Translations under genes and position numbers: made by a program
Notes under the pieces: generated by a model
Databases searched by the model: none
What the model was told of the DNA's origin: nothing
The model's input: the letters and a program-made list of their open reading frames with translations, nothing else
Assembly: GCF_026343185.1 (NCBI RefSeq)
Contig: NZ_JAPEMA010000001.1
Span: 2,418,001-2,482,000, forward strand
Direction of reading: 5' to 3'
DNA from: Streptomyces sp. NBC_00091
GTDB taxonomy: Bacteria > Actinomycetota > Actinomycetes > Streptomycetales > Streptomycetaceae
Length of the DNA stretch: 64,000 nucleotides
Shown here: one piece after another, positions 44,390 to 53,280 of the stretch
Layout: every line of letters begins with the position of its first letter
How positions within the stretch are numbered: position 1 is the first letter of the stretch

Positions 44390-45142
44390 ATGGTCCTACT
44401 GGATCTACTGACTCCATATTTTGGGGGATGGCCGAAAGAGCTGGCACGAAAATGGCATTACGAGGTTTCTGACATCAGGTCTGCGATGATAGAAGGAGCC
44501 CTGGAGGCATGGCTTTCCGTGGCAGGTGACATGCCATCCAAGAAACTCCTGGCGACCATGATGACTCGCGCGTTCACCGGCGCTCGCGGCCTGCTGGAGG
44601 CCGGAAGCTCCGAAACGTGTACGGCAAGCGCCGAGTCTCTGATTGGCGATGCTGTCCGTGATGAGGATTCCACACTGCGCGCATCCTCAATCATTGACGC
44701 CAGCACAGTGCAGGATCCGGATGCCGACGAGAGAATTCGCGGCGAGTGCACGGGGGCCCTACTGCAACGAATGGGAGCCATGAGCCACGTCAAGATTCTC
44801 CATGCCAAACTTCGCAGCGGTTGCCGTGATGAGGCAGAAGCTCCCGCCGTTACTCCCGCCCAGATGGGACGATCATGGGTAGACGGGAAGAATCTTTACT
44901 ATCGATTTTCCGATCTCTTGCCGCAACACATCAGTTTCAGCGTGGCGGCCAATATTGTCGGCCTTTCGGAATCGCAAGCATCGAAGATGGCCGGGAAGGG
45001 CTCCCTCCCCTTCAGGGTTCTCTGGATTGGTAACAGCCGAGTAGTGTCGGTCAAGTCACTTATGCGCATCTTGGGAATCCAGGACTCCATCGTACATCCC
45101 GACGATGTGGAGAATGGAGCTTCGCATGTCGGCGGAGAATAG
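44390..45142 (+). CDS. Unrecognised regulator-like protein, C-terminal excisionase-type HTH
   Basis: The 250-residue protein starts at ATG behind GGAGGGGGAG. Residues 1-60 (YFGGWPKELARKWHYEVSDIRSAMIEGALEAW) are amphipathic helices that look faintly like sigma-factor region 2; the middle is mixed and hydrophilic. Residues 190-235 (FSVAANIVGLSESQASKMAGKGSLPFRVLWIGNSRVVSVKSLMRILGI) follow the excisionase/MerR-like plan of helix, turn, recognition helix, then a wing with a Leu-Pro-Phe step and a final helix naming a replaceable determinant. I infer DNA binding; no known family fits both ends. Moderate-GC codon use marks it as acquired. Confidence 0.6.
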   Translation: MVLLDLLTPYFGGWPKELARKWHYEVSDIRSAMIEGALEAWLSVAGDMPSKKLLATMMTRAFTGARGLLEAGSSETCTASAESLIGDAVRDEDSTLRASSIIDASTVQDPDADERIRGECTGALLQRMGAMSHVKILHAKLRSGCRDEAEAPAVTPAQMGRSWVDGKNLYYRFSDLLPQHISFSVAANIVGLSESQASKMAGKGSLPFRVLWIGNSRVVSVKSLMRILGIQDSIVHPDDVENGASHVGGE

Positions 45143-45527
45143 AAAATCGATGAGCGTCTCGATGGTTTCCGCCTGGCACGCGTAGTCGCGCCAATCGGGA
45201 GGACGCCTCCTCCCCGGACCTCGCTCGGTGGAGGACCTGTCACTCTGCCGAACCCGCCCGCCGTCAGGGTGGGCAGGGCGCGGCCGCGGCTCGACGTCAT
45301 CCGTGGGCGGGGGTCTTTCGCCCTGCGAGACGTCCATACCCACCGAATGGGCCATCCTTGAGCCCAGTGCCGGAATGGCCGAGGTCCGGCCACGGTCCGT
45401 TTCCTGGCCGGAGGAGCTCTTCGCGTTCCCTGGTTGCAGTTTTGGTTGCAGTTCCGCTCTACGGGCCCGCCGGCCCGAGCCTGGCGGAGCCGGGCTCGGA
45501 GTCCCGATCCCGGCTCCGCCGGTTGAT
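45143..45527. other. Intergenic region with kelch-gene terminator
   Basis: A 12-bp stem (45483-45494 with 45509-45520) forms the likely terminator of the minus-strand kelch gene. At 45416-45433 lies an 18-bp sequence (gctcttcgcgttccctgg) repeated exactly at 47232-47249. Two near copies of ggttgcagtt follow at about 45432-45455. No gene seen. Confidence 0.6.
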
Positions 45528-46769
45528 CTACCGCTGTCCCACGGCGAAGGCCTCTACGGTGCTCAGGGCGTTGTGGGGGAAGCCGCTTGCGCCGCCGAGA
45601 GCGTAGACGCAGGTTCCGTTCAGCCCTCGGTTGTCCTTGGGGCAGGGAGCGCTCGCACCCGCCAGCTCGAACCGGGCGGTGGGCAGGGAAGGCAGCGTCT
45701 GCCACGTGTTCGTGGCCGGACTGTAGGCCTCCACCGAGTTCAGGACCGCGTCGGTGAAGTTGAAGCCGCCGACGGCGTACAGGCAGATTCCCTTCAGCCC
45801 TTCGACGCTCTCGGGGCAGGGAGCACTCGCCCCCGCGTGGGCGACGCGGGGGGTGCCCAGAGAGGGCAGCGTCCGCCACGTGTTCGTCGCCGGACTGTAG
45901 GCCTCCACCGAGTTCAGAACCTCCTCGGTGTTGATGTTGAAGCCGCCCGTGGCGTACACGCAGGTGCCCTTGAGTCCTTCCACGCCCCTGGGACAAGGAG
46001 CGGTCGCCGCGGCTGGGGCGTCGCGGGGGGTGCTCAGAGATGGCAGCGTCTGCCACGTGTTCGTGGCCGGACTGTACGCCGTCACGGTGTCCGCGAAGCC
46101 GCCGCCCACCGCGTACACGCAGATTCCCCTCAGCCCTTCGACGCCCTCGGGGCAGGGCGCGGTCGCCGCCGCCGCGAAGCTGCGGGCGGTGGGCAGGGCC
46201 GGCAGCGCCTTCCACTTGTTCGTGGCCGGGCTGTAGGCCTCGACCGTGCTCACGTCATCGGCGCCGATCCGGCCGCCGATGGCGTACACGCAGATCCCCT
46301 TGAGCCCTTCGACGTTCCTGGGGCAGGGCGCGGTCGCCGCCGTGGGGGCGTAGCGGGCGGTGGGCAGACCGGGGAGCTCCTTCCATGTCTTCGTGGAGGG
46401 GCTGTAAGCCTCCACCACGCTCTGTGCTTCGGAGCCGATCCGGCCGCCGATGGCGTATACGCAGGTTCCCCTGAGCCCTTCGATCCCTTCGATCCCTTCA
46501 GGGCATGGCGCGGTCGCTCCGGCAGGACCGTAGCGGGCGGTGGGCAGATCGGGCAGCGTCAGCCAGGCGCCCTGGGCGTGCGCGGCGGTGGCCGTCAGAG
46601 CCAGCACGGGCGCCAGCGCAACGGCCGCGAGCCACCGTGACCGCCGACGCGGCAGCGGTCGGTCGGCCGGCGTGGATGCCGGTGCGGGCGCCGGAATCCG
46701 GCTGGCTCGGCGGTGCGGGGACAAGATCCCGAGGATTGCTCTCGGCAGGCCTGACTGGTGACTTCGCAT
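45528..46769 (-). CDS. Secreted six-bladed kelch-repeat protein
   Basis: The 413-residue protein starts at ATG (MRSHQSG) with AGAGG 7 nt upstream. A long signal region with RRRSRWLAAVALAPVLALTATAAHA directs export. Then six kelch repeats of about 55 residues, each with W-x-x-L-P-x-L-x-T-x-R, a block APCPxxVEGLKGxCVYAxGG, and VEAYSPATNTW. The double Gly and spaced Tyr/Trp are the kelch signature of a six-bladed propeller. The extra Cys pair in every blade (CP...CVYA) could form a disulfide per blade outside the cell. Kelch propellers bind proteins or sugars; no catalytic residues of galactose oxidase are evident. Confidence 0.88.
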   Translation of the reverse strand: MRSHQSGLPRAILGILSPHRRASRIPAPAPASTPADRPLPRRRSRWLAAVALAPVLALTATAAHAQGAWLTLPDLPTARYGPAGATAPCPEGIEGIEGLRGTCVYAIGGRIGSEAQSVVEAYSPSTKTWKELPGLPTARYAPTAATAPCPRNVEGLKGICVYAIGGRIGADDVSTVEAYSPATNKWKALPALPTARSFAAAATAPCPEGVEGLRGICVYAVGGGFADTVTAYSPATNTWQTLPSLSTPRDAPAAATAPCPRGVEGLKGTCVYATGGFNINTEEVLNSVEAYSPATNTWRTLPSLGTPRVAHAGASAPCPESVEGLKGICLYAVGGFNFTDAVLNSVEAYSPATNTWQTLPSLPTARFELAGASAPCPKDNRGLNGTCVYALGGASGFPHNALSTVEAFAVGQR

Positions 46770-46965
46770 CGAATGCCTCTTTCCTGGCACGCCGCAGCAA
46801 CGCGTTGTGACTGACTGGCCACTCTGCGCCTATTCGTACAGGACTACGCGCGAGGCCTGTCACCTCAGCGCCGCCGAATGGCCGACCGTTCGCCGGCGCC
46901 GAGTCTCGGGCGCACCGCTCGGCCGGGATGGGGCTGTGTCTCGCAGCCCTGGCAACGGGTGAACC

Positions 46966-47199
46966 ATGCGAGATCGGCTGATCTTCGGCTGGGTCCCGGT
47001 CGACGACCGGGCCCGGCAGGTCCAGGAGGCCCTCACCAAACAGGGCAAGCACCGCAGCGCCGGTGCGGTGGATCTCGTTGTCGCCGCGACTGCCGAGTTG
47101 CAGGGGCTCACCCTCCTGCACCGCGACCACGACTTCGAGTGCATCGCCGCGGTGACCGGCCAACCCATCCAGTGGTACGGCCCGGAGGGCCGTAAGTAG
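46966..47199 (+). pseudogene. C-terminal half of a second VapC/PIN toxin
   Basis: The 77-residue frame matches the second half of actinobacterial PIN toxins: GWVPVDDRARQVQEALTKQGKHRSAGAVDLVVAATAELQGLTLLHRDHDFECIAAVTGQP. The third acidic residue (AVDLVVAATA) and fourth (HRDHDFE) are present. The N-terminal half with the first Asp and Glu is absent and the sequence upstream does not continue the fold. No antitoxin gene adjoins. An inactive remnant. Confidence 0.8.
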
Positions 47200-47205
47200 T
47201 CGCGT

Positions 47206-47239
47206 CGAAGAGCCCCGCTGCTTGCAGCGGGGCTCTTCG
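47206..47239 (+). terminator. Hairpin after the PIN remnant
   Basis: A 15-bp perfect stem (cgaagagccccgctg and complement) with loop cttg. Confidence 0.85.
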
Positions 47240-47392
47240 CGTTCCCTGGCAGTTCTTCAGAGGCCGCCGATGAGGGCCGATGAGGCGTGGATCACATTCC
47301 GGGGGCGGACCTCACAATCCGGGGTCCTGCATCGCTCGTAGTGCGCAATGCCCGCGAGTCCGTCCACGTCGACCGAACGCTGAGGAATCAAC

Positions 47393-49504
47393 ATGATGCG
47401 AAGACTGGCTTCGTTGCCCGGTGGAAGAGTGGGGAAATGGGTCGTCCTCGCCCTCTGGGCGACGCTGCTGATCCCGGTCCTGATGCTGGCCGGCCAGCTC
47501 GGCGACGTCGAGGAGAACGACAGTTCGGCCTGGCTGCCCGGTAACGCGGAGTCGACCAGGGTCGTCGCCCAGGCCGAGAACTTCCAGCGTGCCGATACCG
47601 TGCCCGCGATCGTGATCTACGACCGACCCGAGGGCATCACTGCTGCCGACATGGCCGAGGCCCAAGCCGACACCGAAGCCTTCAAGGGCCTGGAAAACGT
47701 CGTGGGGCAGCCGCAGGGGCCGTTGAAGGCCGAGGACGGCAAGGCCATCCAGACCGTGGTCCAGATCCGCAAGGACAAGACGGGCTGGGAAGGGATCGGC
47801 AAGACCGTCGACGCGATGACCGAGGTCGGCGAGGAGAACGCCAACGGCCTCGGCTTCCACGTCACCGGACCGGCCGGTCACGCGTCCGACTCGATCAAGG
47901 CGTTCAGCGGAGGGGGCGCCCTCACGACGATCACCGCACTGGTGGTCGTCGTGATGCTGCTGCTCACCTACCGCAGTCCGTTGCTGCCCCTGCTGCCACT
48001 GCTGACCGTGGGCGTCGCCCTGGTCACGTCGGAGGCGGTGATCTACCTGTTGGCGAAGAACGCCGGACTCGTCGTCAACAAGCAGACCAGTTTCATCCTG
48101 ACCGTGCTGGTCTTCGGCGCCGCCACCGACTACGCGCTCCTGCTCATCTCGCGGTACCGGGAAGAGCTGCTGCGGCACGAGGACCGGCACGAGGCGATGG
48201 CGGAGGCCCTGTACCGCTCCAGTCCCGCGATCATCGCCAGCGCCGCGACCGTCGCGGTCAGCCTGATGCTGCTGATGCTGGCCACGCTCAGCTCCACCCA
48301 GGGGCTCGGGCCGGCCTGTGCCGTCGGCATCCTCGTCGGGCTGCTCGCCATGGTCACGCTGATGCCGGCCCTGCTGGTCGTCTGCGGCCGCTGGATCTTC
48401 TGGCCGGTGCAGCCGTCGTACGGATCGGCCGAGGCGGCCAAGGGAGGCATCTGGAACCGGGTCGGCACCGCGGTCGCCCGCCGGCCGCGGATCGTGTGGA
48501 TCGGCACCACGCTCGTCCTCGGCATCATGGCGATCGGGGTACTTGGGCTCAAGGCCGACGGACTGTCCAACAAGGACCAGTTCACCGGCACACCGCAGAT
48601 GGCCGTCGGCGAGAAGATCCAGTCCGAGCACTTCCCGGCCGGGTCGGGCGACCCCGTCTTCGTCGTGGCCAAGGCCGCCGCGGCTGAGCAGGTGAGGACC
48701 GCGCTGGCCGGCGTACCGGGAGTCGTCGGCGTCGGGGCGCCGGTGGTCAAGGACGGCGAGGCCATCATGCTCGCGGAGCTCGAGGACGACCCCAGCAGCA
48801 AGGCCGCCATACGGACCGTCGAGCAGGCCAGGATCGCGGTCCACGAGATCGAGGGTGCGGACGCCCAGGTCGGCGGCAGCACGGCGATCATGCTCGACAC
48901 CCAGGACGCGGCCGCCCGCGACTCCAAGGTGATCATCCCCATCGTGCTGGTGGTGGTGCTCCTCATCCTCGCGTTGCTGCTACGGGCGATCGTCGCGCCG
49001 CTGTTGCTCATGGCGACGGTGGTGCTGTCGTTCGGAGCGGCCCTCGGCGTGAGCAGTCTGGTGTTCAACCACGTGTTCCACTTCGCCGGCGCGGAAGCCT
49101 CCTTCCCGCTCCTGACGTTCGTGTTCCTGGTCGCCCTGGGCATCGACTACAACATCTTCCTGGTCACCCGGGTACGCGAAGTGGCGCTGCTGCACGGCAC
49201 CCGGCGGGGCGCGCTGACGGGTCTGTCCACCACCGGGGGTGTGATCACCTCAGCGGGTCTGGTGCTGGCCGGCACCTTCGCGGCGATGGCCTCGCTGCCG
49301 CTGGTGTTCGCGGCCGAGCTCGGGTTCGCGGTGGCGTTCGGCGTGCTGCTGGACACCATGATCGTCCGCTCGGTGCTGGTCACCGCGCTGACCCTGGACG
49401 TGGGGCGGTGGATGTGGTGGCCCAGCAGACTGTTCGGGCATCACGACGCCCCCCAGCCGCCGGTGGCCGAGCCCGACCTCGAACCGGCTCTCAGGGGCGT
49501 GTGA
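47393..49504 (+). CDS. MMPL-family RND transporter
   Basis: The 703-residue membrane transporter is of the MmpL/RND type, which exports lipids or small lipophilic molecules using proton flow. It has two repeated halves, each with one helix, an extracytoplasmic loop and five further helices. FGAATDYALLLISRYREEL in the first half and FLVALGIDYNIFLVTRVREV in the second carry the Asp-Tyr pairs of the proton relay. RBS GAGGAATCAAC before ATG. A terminator follows. The cargo is unknown and no biosynthetic gene adjoins. Confidence 0.93.
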   Translation: MMRRLASLPGGRVGKWVVLALWATLLIPVLMLAGQLGDVEENDSSAWLPGNAESTRVVAQAENFQRADTVPAIVIYDRPEGITAADMAEAQADTEAFKGLENVVGQPQGPLKAEDGKAIQTVVQIRKDKTGWEGIGKTVDAMTEVGEENANGLGFHVTGPAGHASDSIKAFSGGGALTTITALVVVVMLLLTYRSPLLPLLPLLTVGVALVTSEAVIYLLAKNAGLVVNKQTSFILTVLVFGAATDYALLLISRYREELLRHEDRHEAMAEALYRSSPAIIASAATVAVSLMLLMLATLSSTQGLGPACAVGILVGLLAMVTLMPALLVVCGRWIFWPVQPSYGSAEAAKGGIWNRVGTAVARRPRIVWIGTTLVLGIMAIGVLGLKADGLSNKDQFTGTPQMAVGEKIQSEHFPAGSGDPVFVVAKAAAAEQVRTALAGVPGVVGVGAPVVKDGEAIMLAELEDDPSSKAAIRTVEQARIAVHEIEGADAQVGGSTAIMLDTQDAAARDSKVIIPIVLVVVLLILALLLRAIVAPLLLMATVVLSFGAALGVSSLVFNHVFHFAGAEASFPLLTFVFLVALGIDYNIFLVTRVREVALLHGTRRGALTGLSTTGGVITSAGLVLAGTFAAMASLPLVFAAELGFAVAFGVLLDTMIVRSVLVTALTLDVGRWMWWPSRLFGHHDAPQPPVAEPDLEPALRGV

Positions 49505-49523
49505 CGACCTCAGGGCGGGATGT

Positions 49524-49557
49524 CGAAGAGCCCCGCTGCTCGCAGCGGGGCTCTTCG
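49524..49557. terminator. Terminator of MMPL gene
   Basis: A 16-bp perfect stem (cgaagagccccgctgc and complement), loop tc, then ttt. Confidence 0.88.
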
Positions 49558-49643
49558 TTTCTCCCGTCGGGCCAGGCCGGCGGGAGCGGGACGTCCCAGC
49601 GCTGCCAGGCGGCTCCACCCGTGGGTGGGAACCTTTACCGCGC

Positions 49644-50150
49644 TCAGCGCTCGCGCTGGCGGAGGGATTCCTGGGATGCGACGTACTTCAGCATCAGGCG
49701 GGCGAAGTCGAGGCGTTCGCGCTCGCTCCAGTCGGCGGTGATGTACTCGAAGGCCGAGCGCTGGTGCTTGCGGAAGCGGTCCATCAGCTCCTGGCCGCCG
49801 GGGCTGAGGTGCAGGATCGTGCGGCGGCCGTCCTGCTGGGAGGCCGCGCGGACCAGGTAGCCGGCGGAGATGCAGTCGGACACCATGCGGCTGGCCACCG
49901 AGGGGTCGACGCCCAGGTGGTCGCCCACCGCACCGACGGTGACCTCGCGGGCCCCGCCCTGCGCGATCTCCAGGACGACATTGAGGACCAGGGTTCGGCT
50001 GAGGTCCTTCTGGGAGATCGGGTTCTCGACCTCCAGGAGCGAGGAGCGCCGCAGTTTCCCGAAGGCCGGACCGACGGCGTCCAGCAGCTCGTCGTCCGCC
50101 GCCGACCCGTGTGCCGCCGCCTCGCCTGCCGCCGCCTCGTGCTTCGTCAT
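49644..50150 (-). CDS. MarR-family transcriptional regulator
   Basis: The 168-residue winged-helix regulator has VGAVGDHLGVDPSVASRMVSDCISAGYLVRAASQQDGRRTILHLSPGGQEL (recognition helix and wing), flanked by helices for dimerisation. ATG at 50150 (MTKHEAAAG) follows a GGGGG stretch. It is divergent from the NmrA-like reductase and MFS exporter, the usual layout for a repressor of an efflux or detoxification operon. Confidence 0.92.
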   Translation of the reverse strand: MTKHEAAAGEAAAHGSAADDELLDAVGPAFGKLRRSSLLEVENPISQKDLSRTLVLNVVLEIAQGGAREVTVGAVGDHLGVDPSVASRMVSDCISAGYLVRAASQQDGRRTILHLSPGGQELMDRFRKHQRSAFEYITADWSERERLDFARLMLKYVASQESLRQRER

Positions 50151-50251
50151 GGCCCCCATCGTACATACGTGACCCTTTGAAGGCATGTGTTGACATGAAA
50201 ACGTGTGCATGCCAGCATGCATATGTACGCAGCCAACGAATGGAGCACTTC
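50151..50251. promoter_or_regulatory. Divergent promoter with palindromic operator candidates
   Basis: The 101-bp gap holds TTGACA at 50191-50196 (plus strand) and a palindrome tgcatgccagcatgca (two central mismatched bases) around 50207-50222, a likely MarR-dimer site overlapping the plus-strand promoter. A second imperfect dyad is acatgaaaacgtgt, just left of it. Confidence 0.6.
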
Positions 50252-51094
50252 ATGACCACCCTCATCACCGGCGCCCGCGGCAAGGTCGGCCAGGCCGTCA
50301 TCGCCCGCCTGCACTCCGCCGGTCTCCCCGTCCGCGCCGCCAGCGCCGACCCCGCCGCGCTCGCCGTCCCGGCCGGCGTCGAGTCCTGCGAGCTGGTCCT
50401 CGACCGGCCCGAGACCTTCGCCGCCGCGCTGCGCGGCGTCCGCCGGGTCTTCCTCTACCCCCAGCCCGCCGGCATCCACGAGCTGGTCGCGGCCGCCGAG
50501 GCCGCCGGCGTCGAGCACGTCGTCCTGCTGTCCTCGTCCTCGGTCCTCGGCCCGGACGCCGAGAACGACCCGCTCGCGAGCCACAGCCTGAAGGTCGAGC
50601 GCGCCCTCGCCGCCTCCACCCTCACCTGCACCTTCCTGCGCCCCGACGCCTTCGCCAGCAACTCCCTCGGCTGGGCCTGGCCCATCGGCCGGTCGATGCC
50701 GGTCCAGCTCGCCTACCCGGACGCGCACATCGCGCCCATCCACCCCGAGGACATCGCCGACATCGCCTTCGAGGCGCTCACCGGCGACTCCCTCACCGGC
50801 CGCCACATCACCCTGACCGGCGCCGAGTCGCTCACCTTCCGCCGCCAGCTCCAGGTCCTCGCCGACGCCATCGGCCGCGAGGTCCCCGTCGAGCACGTGA
50901 CCCGCGCCGAGGCCGAGCAGCAGATGGGCGCCCACATGCCCGCCCACATGGTCGCCTCGCTCCTCGACCTGTGGGAGGCCGCGAACCACGGCCCGGCCCC
51001 CATCGCCGACACCACCGAAACCCTCCTCGGCCGCCCCGCGCGCACCTACCGCCAGTGGGCCCACGAGAACTCCGCCGCCTTCACAGGCCACTGA
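50252..51094 (+). CDS. NmrA/atypical SDR NAD(P)-binding protein
   Basis: The 280-residue atypical short-chain reductase has a Rossmann motif TLITGARGKVGQAVIARL, then HVVLLSSSSVLG and FLRPDAFASN. The YxxxK pair is missing, as in the NmrA/HSCARG-like branch that senses or reduces NAD(P). ATG at 50252 with GGAG 6 nt upstream. 14 bp separate it from the MFS gene. Confidence 0.88.
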   Translation: MTTLITGARGKVGQAVIARLHSAGLPVRAASADPAALAVPAGVESCELVLDRPETFAAALRGVRRVFLYPQPAGIHELVAAAEAAGVEHVVLLSSSSVLGPDAENDPLASHSLKVERALAASTLTCTFLRPDAFASNSLGWAWPIGRSMPVQLAYPDAHIAPIHPEDIADIAFEALTGDSLTGRHITLTGAESLTFRRQLQVLADAIGREVPVEHVTRAEAEQQMGAHMPAHMVASLLDLWEAANHGPAPIADTTETLLGRPARTYRQWAHENSAAFTGH

Positions 51095-51108
51095 CCCCAA
51101 GGGATCCC

Positions 51109-52527
51109 ATGTCCAGGGCCTCAACCCCTGCCCCTGCCCCTGCCCCTCCCCACCCCACGCCCGCCACCACCGACCGCCGCCGCTGGGCCGTCCTCGCCGT
51201 CGTCCTCTTCGCCGCGGTCCTCGACCTCCTCGACGCGACGATCACCAACATCGCCGCCCCCGCCATCGCCGCCGACCTGGGCGGCGGGGAGGCCCTCGTC
51301 CAGTGGCTCGGCGCCGCCTACGCCCTGTCCATGGGCGTCCTGCTGGTGGTCGGCGGCCGGCTCGGCGACAAGTACGGACGCCGCCGGCTCTTCCTGACCG
51401 GCCTCACCGGCTTCACCCTCGCCTCCGTCGCCTGCGGCCTGGCCACCGGCCCCGCCTCCCTCATCGGATTCCGGCTCCTCCAGGGGGCCTTCGGCGCCCT
51501 GGTGATCCCGCAGGGCTTCGGCATCCTCGGCGCCGTCTTCCCCCGCGAGGAGATCGGCAAGGCCTTCAGGGTCTTCGCCCCCTGCCTCGGCCTGGCGACG
51601 ATCAGCGGCCCGGTCCTCGCCGGGGCCCTGATCGACCACTTCGGCTGGCGCTCGATGTTCCTGATCAACATCGCCCTCGGCGGCCTCGCGATCCTCCTCG
51701 CCCTGCGCCTGCTGCCCCGCGACACCGGCGACCGCACGGTCACCGTCGACGGACCCGGCTCCGCGCTGCTCGCCGCCACGATGCTGGGACTGATCTACGG
51801 GCTGATCGACGGCTCCGCCCACGGCTGGACGACCGTCCCCCTGCTCTGCCTCGCCGCCGGAGTCGCCTTCTTCGCCCTCTTCTGCCTGCGCCAGCGCAGC
51901 GCCGCCGCCCCGCTCGTCGAACCGTCGCTGCTGCGCTCCCGCGCCTTCACCTCCGGCCTGCTCCTCGGCCTCGTCTTCTACGCGGCGGTCGCCGGCCTCC
52001 TCTTCGTCCTGTCCCTCTTCCTCCAGGACGGGCTGCACCGCACCCCGACCGGGGCCTCCCTCGGTCTCGCCCCGATCGCCGGCGGCATCATCGTCGCCTC
52101 GATCGCCGCGCACCGCTTCAGGCAACGCCTCGGCCGCGCCCTCGTCCTGGTCGGCCTGCTGCTCACCCTGGCCGGCACCCTGGCGCTGATCGCGCTGGTC
52201 CTCGCCACCGCCCCGACCGGGTGGACGCTCGCCCTCCCGGTCTTCGTCACCGGCCTCGGCCTCGGCACCTGCTTCGGCACCGTCTACGAGGTCACGCTCG
52301 GCGGCATCGGCCCGAAGGAGTCCGGCAGCGCGAGCGGTTCGCTGTCCGCCGTGACCCAGCTCGCCAACAGCATCGGCGCCGCCGCCGTCACCACGGTGTA
52401 CTTCCACACCTCCGGCGGCAGCGCTGCCGCCGCCGTCCACAGCCTGGCCGTCGTCGCGGCGGCCGTCCTCGCCTGCTGCGGCCTGGTCCGGCTGCTGCCC
52501 CCGGGGCCTCTCACCCGGCACCACTGA
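51109..52527 (+). CDS. MFS drug exporter, DHA2 (14-helix) family
   Basis: The 472-residue exporter has a short Pro-rich start, then helices with the DHA2 signatures LDATITNIAAPAIAADLG, GGRLGDKYGRRRLFLTG (motif A) and RLLQGAFGALVIPQGFGI, and GPVLAGALIDHFGWRSMFLINI (motif C region). Second gene of the MarR-controlled unit. Confidence 0.93.
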   Translation: MSRASTPAPAPAPPHPTPATTDRRRWAVLAVVLFAAVLDLLDATITNIAAPAIAADLGGGEALVQWLGAAYALSMGVLLVVGGRLGDKYGRRRLFLTGLTGFTLASVACGLATGPASLIGFRLLQGAFGALVIPQGFGILGAVFPREEIGKAFRVFAPCLGLATISGPVLAGALIDHFGWRSMFLINIALGGLAILLALRLLPRDTGDRTVTVDGPGSALLAATMLGLIYGLIDGSAHGWTTVPLLCLAAGVAFFALFCLRQRSAAAPLVEPSLLRSRAFTSGLLLGLVFYAAVAGLLFVLSLFLQDGLHRTPTGASLGLAPIAGGIIVASIAAHRFRQRLGRALVLVGLLLTLAGTLALIALVLATAPTGWTLALPVFVTGLGLGTCFGTVYEVTLGGIGPKESGSASGSLSAVTQLANSIGAAAVTTVYFHTSGGSAAAAVHSLAVVAAAVLACCGLVRLLPPGPLTRHH

Positions 52528-52536
52528 CGACGCACG

Positions 52537-52572
52537 AGCGGGGCGGCCCGGCAGCAGCCGGGCCGCCCCGCT
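52537..52572. terminator. Bidirectional terminator, MFS / DsbB-like genes
   Basis: A 15-16-bp stem (gagcggggcggcccgg and complement) around cag-cag between convergent genes. Confidence 0.85.
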
Positions 52573-52592
52573 CGGGGCTTCCTCAGAACACC

Positions 52593-53267
52593 TCAGAACA
52601 GGTCGGTGATGAACTGGTAGCTCGTGGGGTCACCGGGCATCTGCCAGTGGACGCCCTGGAGGAAGAAGCAGGCCACCAGGTTGCTGACCACGAAGAAGGC
52701 CAGGACGCCCAGGGTGATTCCGGCGGCGCGGCGCAGCGCGGGCGAGCCCTGGGCGGCGTCCAGGGGCTGTGCCTCGCGGGCCAGGACCAGATTGACGGCG
52801 GCGGCGAGGACGCCGACCAGGAAGGTGATCGCGGCCCAGGTGTAGAGGTGCAGGCCGAAGAGGGCGCCGGCGTAGCCGGGGTCCGGGGGCACGATGTGCA
52901 TCAGCACCTGCGAGCCGGAGACGGTGCTGCCGACCAGGGCGGAGACGATGGCGACGCCCCAGCCGGAGGCGAACTCGCCCGTACTCACCGGTCCCTTGCG
53001 CGACCGGGCGATGATCATGGCGGGGCCGAGGGCGCTGAGCAGCATGAACATCCGCTGGAGCAGGCACATGGGGCAGGGGTACTCCCACAGCCCGAACTGG
53101 AAGACGTACGCGCCGCCGATGGTGGCGCACATGCCCAGCACGTAGGCGTGGGCGAACCAGAGGCCGAGCCGGTTGGAGAGCCGGGCGGATCCGCCGACGC
53201 CGACGGCGGGGGCGGGGGCGGCGGCGGGGGCGGGGGAAGAGGCGGTAAGGGTGGTGGCGGTGTTCAT
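52593..53267 (-). CDS. DsbB-family disulfide bond formation protein
   Basis: The 224-residue polytopic protein has YVFQFGLWEYPCPMCLLQRMFML, the CxxC (CPMC) that passes electrons from DsbA-like proteins to quinone in DsbB, followed by the Gln-Arg of the quinone site. An Ala/Pro-rich N-terminus precedes the first helix. It is preceded by a tiny membrane protein in the same direction, a pairing seen in other actinobacteria. It could serve the DsbA-like protein encoded at 10.5-11.2 kb. Confidence 0.88.
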   Translation of the reverse strand: MNTATTLTASSPAPAAAPAPAVGVGGSARLSNRLGLWFAHAYVLGMCATIGGAYVFQFGLWEYPCPMCLLQRMFMLLSALGPAMIIARSRKGPVSTGEFASGWGVAIVSALVGSTVSGSQVLMHIVPPDPGYAGALFGLHLYTWAAITFLVGVLAAAVNLVLAREAQPLDAAQGSPALRRAAGITLGVLAFFVVSNLVACFFLQGVHWQMPGDPTSYQFITDLF

Positions 53268-53280
53268 TTCGGGCTCCTCC

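Noticed and set aside
42900..47300. Search for a second copy of the tRNA-Ser 3' end marking an island border
   Set aside because: No repeat of the tRNA-Ser 3' sequence was found by eye up to 64000, so a tRNA-Ser-integrated element is not supported; only the 18-bp repeat remains.
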